Assembly: GCA_045641605.1 (NCBI GenBank)
Contig: JAZUHG010000037.1
Location: 1 to 12,701, forward strand
Length of the DNA: 12,701 bases
Source of the DNA: Equivita sp045641605
Lineage (GTDB): Bacteria > Actinomycetota > Coriobacteriia > Coriobacteriales > Eggerthellaceae
Reading direction: 5' to 3'
Shown: one piece after another, positions 8,872-12,701 of the stretch
Layout: every line of letters begins with the position of its first letter
Numbering within the stretch: position 1 is the first letter of the stretch
Program-made: the position numbers and the translations under genes
Notes under the pieces: generated by a model
Told to the model about the DNA's origin: nothing
The model's database searches: none
Seen by the model: only the letters and a program-made list of their open reading frames with translations

Positions 8872-11436
8872 TTACTTTAACTTCAAGGTTTTAATTTCAA
8901 AAGGCTTGAATTCAATCACAGAATTACCACAAGCTTTTTTCTCGGATTCATCTAGCATAAGCTCGCTTGCAATCTTTAATACAGAATTCACTTTCAACTT
9001 TTGAGAATCAGCCGAAGAATTATATAAACGTATACATAAACCTTCGTCTGCCTCTGCCTTTTTTATAGCGCTCAATAGAATAACAGATTTATCTACATTT
9101 AACAAAGAATAATTTAGTGGAACATCAATATTTGACTTATTTAGCAATAAATCCTCCGCTGGGTCACTACTGTAAGAAACAACTGGTGAGACATATTGTT
9201 TTGCGAGCTCAGCAATGTTTTCTAAGTCCGAAGTCATGGCAAGCTCGTAGGTGTTTTTACCAAGAAGTTGCGAATCTGGGGTTGGTTGACTTGTACCAGA
9301 GGCGCGTCCGGGTCTTCGGAGTAAATCACGTCTGCCCTGTTTTCCAAAACTTCTATAAATAGTGATTGCAAGCGTGTCATATTTTTCACTGCCATTGATA
9401 AATTCAAATTCGCGCACAGAATTTGTCAAAACTCCAAGGCCTTCATCATTTGAAGAACGGACATACGACAAGAAAGGATAAATTGGATCTGGTTTTTCAT
9501 CCCATTTTTCACTCTCTCAAACCTCAACAGCTTCGTCGTAAACATTTCTCTCCAACTTTCCAAATTGAACATCAGCAATTGATTTATTGCTTGTCAAATT
9601 TTGAGGAACTAAGAGACGAAGACGATGATCTTCCGCCTGGTTATCGACCTCAATAGAAAGCCCTATAACAGGAGACATATCCAAAGAAATTCGCATGTTA
9701 ATGTCAACATGCCCATCAAGCTTCTTAGCAATGCGAGACTCCATATTTTTTGGAATGTCAAATCTTAAATTAATTGAAGCTTCCTCAAAGCGCGAACCAG
9801 TTCTGGTTTTCACAACGGCTTCGGCCCTATTTGAAGTTAAAACTCAATCATCTTTGATTGGAGAATAGTCATAACTGTCTCCGCCATCGGCAGAATCTTC
9901 GAAGAGCAATACCTCGTTGTATTTGCAACCCTTCTTCTTATCTAGAATGTTTAGGCTTCCGTTGTTATTAATATCAATCTTATAAAACTCATTTTCGATT
10001 GATTTGTTGCTAGCAGTAATTGCAAGGTTTTGCTTAACGTTGCCTTCTACTATCTTATAAATTTTATAACCCATAGCAGGTATTTCATCTGTAAGCGAAA
10101 TTTGGAACCTCATGTAATTTTTATCGGCGTTTTCGGATTCATCACGGGTAAGACTGTCAACACGGTCCACAACTTCGTACTCGACAGAATTGCCATCTCC
10201 ATCAATCAACTCAAAAGCATTGAAGTAAGTTGAGACATCAACCATATAACAATTCTTTTGTGCGTAAGGAAGCGGGTTAAAGACTATCAACTTGTCTTCG
10301 TCACCTTCAACAGATTCTAAAAGCTTTCTCAAATAAAACTCGATTAAATTGTCGGTTGTGTCTTCGGCAACATCGAAGCGACGCTGAACCTGCCTGTTAA
10401 CATTATCTGTGCAGCAACAACCAATAGAATCGTGCGCGTGATTTTTCAACATGCTACGCCAAATTTGCTCTATAGTCCCACTTTGGTAATCGAAGCCCAA
10501 ACTGTGAGCTACACTTGCGATAGGCTCCAACACATTGGTGATTTTATTTTCGATGCGAGTATTTGAAGATTTAAGATCTGCTCGCGAAGAAAAAATACTT
10601 CTGTGAGCTCGCTGATATTTTCCATCTAAAAGCTCGCCTTTAATAGTTGGTAGATTCTTTTTGTCTATGTTTTTATAAAGCTCTTCATAAGAGCTAAGTT
10701 TTACATCATAATCTGGAAATTCCTTACGCATGATGTCCATAATTTCGAAGATATTTTGTTGGACCGGCATCTGGTCATGACCATTTGGAACAAGCAAGTC
10801 TCCAGTTGTCGAATATTCAGATAAAGTTTTTAAATATTCATCAAATTGCTTGTGCATTTTATCAACATCTGAAGGAATCATAATTCCAACCGAATAATTA
10901 ATTGGCAAAAGTTGAACAACAACTTCAGATCCATCGTCACTAGCCCATAAAAACTCAGTTTGCTTAATTCCAAGACGCTCCGAATAACCACGTCAGAATA
11001 AAGATTTATCTATTCCAAAACCATTTAGGATTTTTGGAAATGCAGCAGACTGACCGAAGGAATCTGGAAGGTAACCAATCATCATACGGTTGCCAAACTT
11101 GTCACAATCAAGCTTTCCGTACAACAAATTACGAACAACAGACTCGCCACCCACAACCATCTCGTCAGTTTGGGTATACCAAGGACCAATTTTTAAGCGT
11201 CCTTCTTTAACTAGTTTCTTAATGCGAGCTTCATCTTCGGGCTTTGAAGATAAATAGTCCTCCAAAACAACAGTTTGACCGTCCAAAACATAGCAAGAAT
11301 AATCCTTGTGCTTTTCAAGCATTTCAAGAATCTCTTTCATGTTGTTGACTAAATAAATCTTCGACTTTGAAGATGTGAAGTACCACTCTCTATCTCAATG
11401 AGTGTGTGGTACAAGATGAATGCATTTCTTTTTCAA
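8872..11436 (-). CDS. GH38 alpha-mannosidase (MngB-like)
   Basis: Cytoplasmic zinc-dependent alpha-mannosidase of glycoside hydrolase family 38; 854 residues, close to E. coli MngB (877). The N-terminus carries the zinc motif HTHWDREW (His11, His13, Asp15), in which Trp14 is a UGA codon. The nucleophile is Asp125 in LPDSFGQ; a further conserved NGHDQ lies near 218, and NHAHDS (His333, His335, Asp336) supplies another zinc ligand. The remainder is the beta-rich C-terminal region with VEVWE and YPFLSYV motifs. Four of nine Trp codons are UGA (11397, 10995, 9846, 9519). The start is TTG 11436: the frame has no ATG or GTG between an upstream TAA at 11490 and the HTHWD motif, and AAGGGAG lies five bases before the TTG. 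There is no signal peptide, fitting cleavage of an imported sugar. The following PTS permease is 14 bp away. The exact substrate (mannosylglycerate, mannobiose or other) is not determined. Confidence 0.95.
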
Positions 11437-11441
11437 TTCTT

Positions 11442-11448
11442 CTCCCTT
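11442..11448 (-). promoter_or_regulatory. Ribosome binding site deciding a TTG start
   Basis: AAGGGAG on the coding strand, five bases before TTG 11436. With no ATG or GTG available before the catalytic HTHWD motif, this site is the main reason for assigning a TTG start to the mannosidase. Confidence 0.65.
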
Positions 11449-11456
11449 ATCTACTT

Positions 11457-11518
11457 GGGGACGGAGGTGTCATTTAGCAGGTATTTTTTAACACCTGGTA
11501 AATGGCACCTCCGTCCCC
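11457..11518. repeat. 62-bp REP/RAYT-like palindrome
   Basis: Long inverted repeat with 13-bp perfect outer arms: GGGGACGGAGGTG (11457-11469) and CACCTCCGTCCCC (11506-11518). Pairing continues inward through TCATTTA/TAAATGG (one G-T pair) and, after one mismatch, CAGGT/ACCTG around a short AT-rich loop. It begins one base after the TAA of the amidohydrolase and ends 20 bases before the mannosidase TTG. The arm sequence resembles, from memory, dispersed GGGGACGGAGG palindromes of anaerobic bacteria linked to REP-associated Y1 transposases. There is no T-run on either side, so it is not a standard intrinsic terminator, although such a hairpin in the mRNA could still affect 3' end stability or read-through. 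Confidence 0.85.
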
Positions 11519-11519
11519 A

Positions 11520-12701
11520 TTAGGTTGATGTTAAAGCTTCTTCGACTTCAGCAAATTTTTTGAGCTTTGAAGTATCAACTTCGGCCCCTCGGAAGAATAC
11601 TTTAGTTGGCTTGCGCAGTGCACGTATGTCATCTAAAGGATTCTTCTCTACAACAATAAAGTCAGCTGATTTTCCAACTTCAATAGAACCAGTTTCATGA
11701 TCGATTCCAGCAATTTGAGCGTTTAATAAAGTTGCCGAATGTATGGCAAGCTTAGGGCTAACTTCGCAAAACCTACAATAATATTCCAGCTCACGCCACA
11801 TATCGTAATGAGTAACAAATGGGCAGCCAGTATCTGTACCCAAGCCAATTGGGATTTGATTATCTAAACAAAGGTTATAAAGTTCACACATATAATTAAA
11901 AAGCGCTGTACCATTTTGAACATCCAAGTCCGAAAACCCAGTCACCTCTTGACTCAATTTTGTAAAAGGAATTGTAGGCGAAAGCGTACATATAAGTTTT
12001 GATCCACTCTTTTTGAAAAGGTCAATAACTTTCTCTGTAACCTTGCCACCATGCTCAATTGTATCAACTCCATTTTCAAGCGCGACAACCATGCCTTCGG
12101 GGCCTTCAACATGAGCAGCAACTTGGTAACCCAACTTGTGTGCCTCATCGCAAACAGCCTTGACCATTTCTGGAGGCATCTTTAAATCGCCTGGCTCACC
12201 TGCGACTTTTGCATCCAAAACACCGCCGGTAATCATAAGCTTAATAAGGTCAACCTTTTCTTTGTCCAGCTTATGAACCATGGCAACAGCTTCTTCAGCA
12301 TTGTTTGCGGCAATAGCGACAGATCCATCCATGTGTCCACCAGGAACACCAATCGCAGTATTTGCAGCTAGAATTCTTGGACCAATAGCCTCGCCAGAAT
12401 TAATTTTGTCACGAAGCTTTGTATCCAAATCCAAAACACCACCAACGGCACGAATTGTCGTGGTGCCAGACATAAGTTGTGCTTTGACATTGTTTTCGCA
12501 CATCTTCGCAATGACAGCTTTAACAATTCTAAAACGAAGCAGCGAGGCTAGCTTCTTATAGTCTGTTTTTTTCTTGCTTGGTTTTCCAGTAGAAGGAATA
12601 TGAACATGCAAATTAATAAGACCTGGAAGCAAATATTGCCCATGAAGGTCCACTGCTTCGGCACCTTCGGGGATATCAGCCTCATCAATTATGTCTTGGA
12701 T
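11520..12701 (-). CDS. Metal-dependent amidohydrolase (dipeptidase / imidazolonepropionase-like), N-terminus outside window
   Basis: Amidohydrolase-superfamily TIM-barrel hydrolase; 393 residues are visible and the frame continues past the right edge, so the true start is not seen. A GTG at 12653 is internal: the residues before it (PEGAEAVDL) continue the normal N-terminal beta domain leading into YLLPGLINLHVH. Metal ligands are visible: HVH (12608-12600), a Lys likely carboxylated in LIKLMITGG (12242), His in AAHVEGPEG (12113), His in TIEHGG (12053) and Asp in LGTDTG (11834). This set fits the binuclear group containing Xaa-Arg/Lys dipeptidases, prolidase-like enzymes and imidazolonepropionase relatives; the substrate cannot be fixed. 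The end, ADFIVVEKNPLDDI, is the usual C-terminal strand of the family. The only Trp in view is TGG, so this gene does not itself test the code. It ends at TAA 11522-11520, directly against the palindrome. Confidence 0.93.
   Translation of the reverse strand: MQDIIDEADIPEGAEAVDLHGQYLLPGLINLHVHIPSTGKPSKKKTDYKKLASLLRFRIVKAVIAKMCENNVKAQLMSGTTTIRAVGGVLDLDTKLRDKINSGEAIGPRILAANTAIGVPGGHMDGSVAIAANNAEEAVAMVHKLDKEKVDLIKLMITGGVLDAKVAGEPGDLKMPPEMVKAVCDEAHKLGYQVAAHVEGPEGMVVALENGVDTIEHGGKVTEKVIDLFKKSGSKLICTLSPTIPFTKLSQEVTGFSDLDVQNGTALFNYMCELYNLCLDNQIPIGLGTDTGCPFVTHYDMWRELEYYCRFCEVSPKLAIHSATLLNAQIAGIDHETGSIEVGKSADFIVVEKNPLDDIRALRKPTKVFFRGAEVDTSKLKKFAEVEEALTST

Noticed and set aside
11395..11397. UGA as selenocysteine in the mannosidase catalytic motif
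   Set aside because: The family has Trp at this position, TGA occurs in almost every gene, and no SECIS-like context is needed to explain it.
11457..11518. Intrinsic transcription terminator after the amidohydrolase
   Set aside because: The hairpin is far longer than a typical terminator stem and no T-run follows on either strand, so a REP-like element fits better.

Overview
The window is a compact, AT-rich bacterial segment. All five genes lie on the minus strand, so transcription runs from right to left. The reading depends on one fact: UGA must be read as tryptophan (genetic code 4). With UGA as stop, four of the five genes break into fragments. With UGA = Trp, each becomes one uninterrupted family-length frame, and the recovered Trp falls at conserved positions: the HTHWD zinc motif of a GH38 alpha-mannosidase, the PEKYW and DLIWG motifs of topoisomerase I, and the GGWT motif of a PTS permease. 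By hand count about 29 of 55 Trp codons are UGA, and every stop codon visible is TAA.

Layout in order of transcription: (1) 12701-11520, a metal-dependent amidohydrolase cut at its N-terminus by the window edge; (2) 11518-11457, a 62-bp near-perfect palindrome resembling a REP/RAYT element, directly after its stop codon; (3) 11436-8872, a GH38 alpha-mannosidase starting at TTG; (4) 8857-7256, a glucose/alpha-glucoside-type PTS EIICB permease, 14 bp downstream and clearly co-transcribed; (5) 7219-7129, a GC-rich segment able to fold into a multi-stem RNA just ahead of topA; (6) 7128-4633, DNA topoisomerase I of an archaeal-like type with four C-terminal zinc ribbons; (7) 4586 to beyond the left edge, a giant secreted surface protein (1528 residues visible) with a signal sequence, a glycine-rich module and an array of MBG-like and Ig-like repeats. 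No stretch over 300 bases lacks a gene.

The PTS permease and mannosidase look like a sugar-use unit: the permease would import and phosphorylate an alpha-linked sugar and the mannosidase would cleave it inside the cell, analogous to E. coli MngA/MngB but with a different PTS family. The amidohydrolase is probably a dipeptidase-type enzyme. Together with the large repeat adhesin this suggests a host-associated, probably gut, anaerobe feeding on glycans and peptides.

The lineage is uncertain. Code 4 suggests Mollicutes or related Bacilli. However, the topoisomerase lacks the usual bacterial TopA start motif (ESPAKAKT) and, like the amidohydrolase, resembles from memory proteins of gut Actinobacteria (Coriobacteriia). 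A UGA-recoded member of such a lineage would be notable and is the main question raised here.
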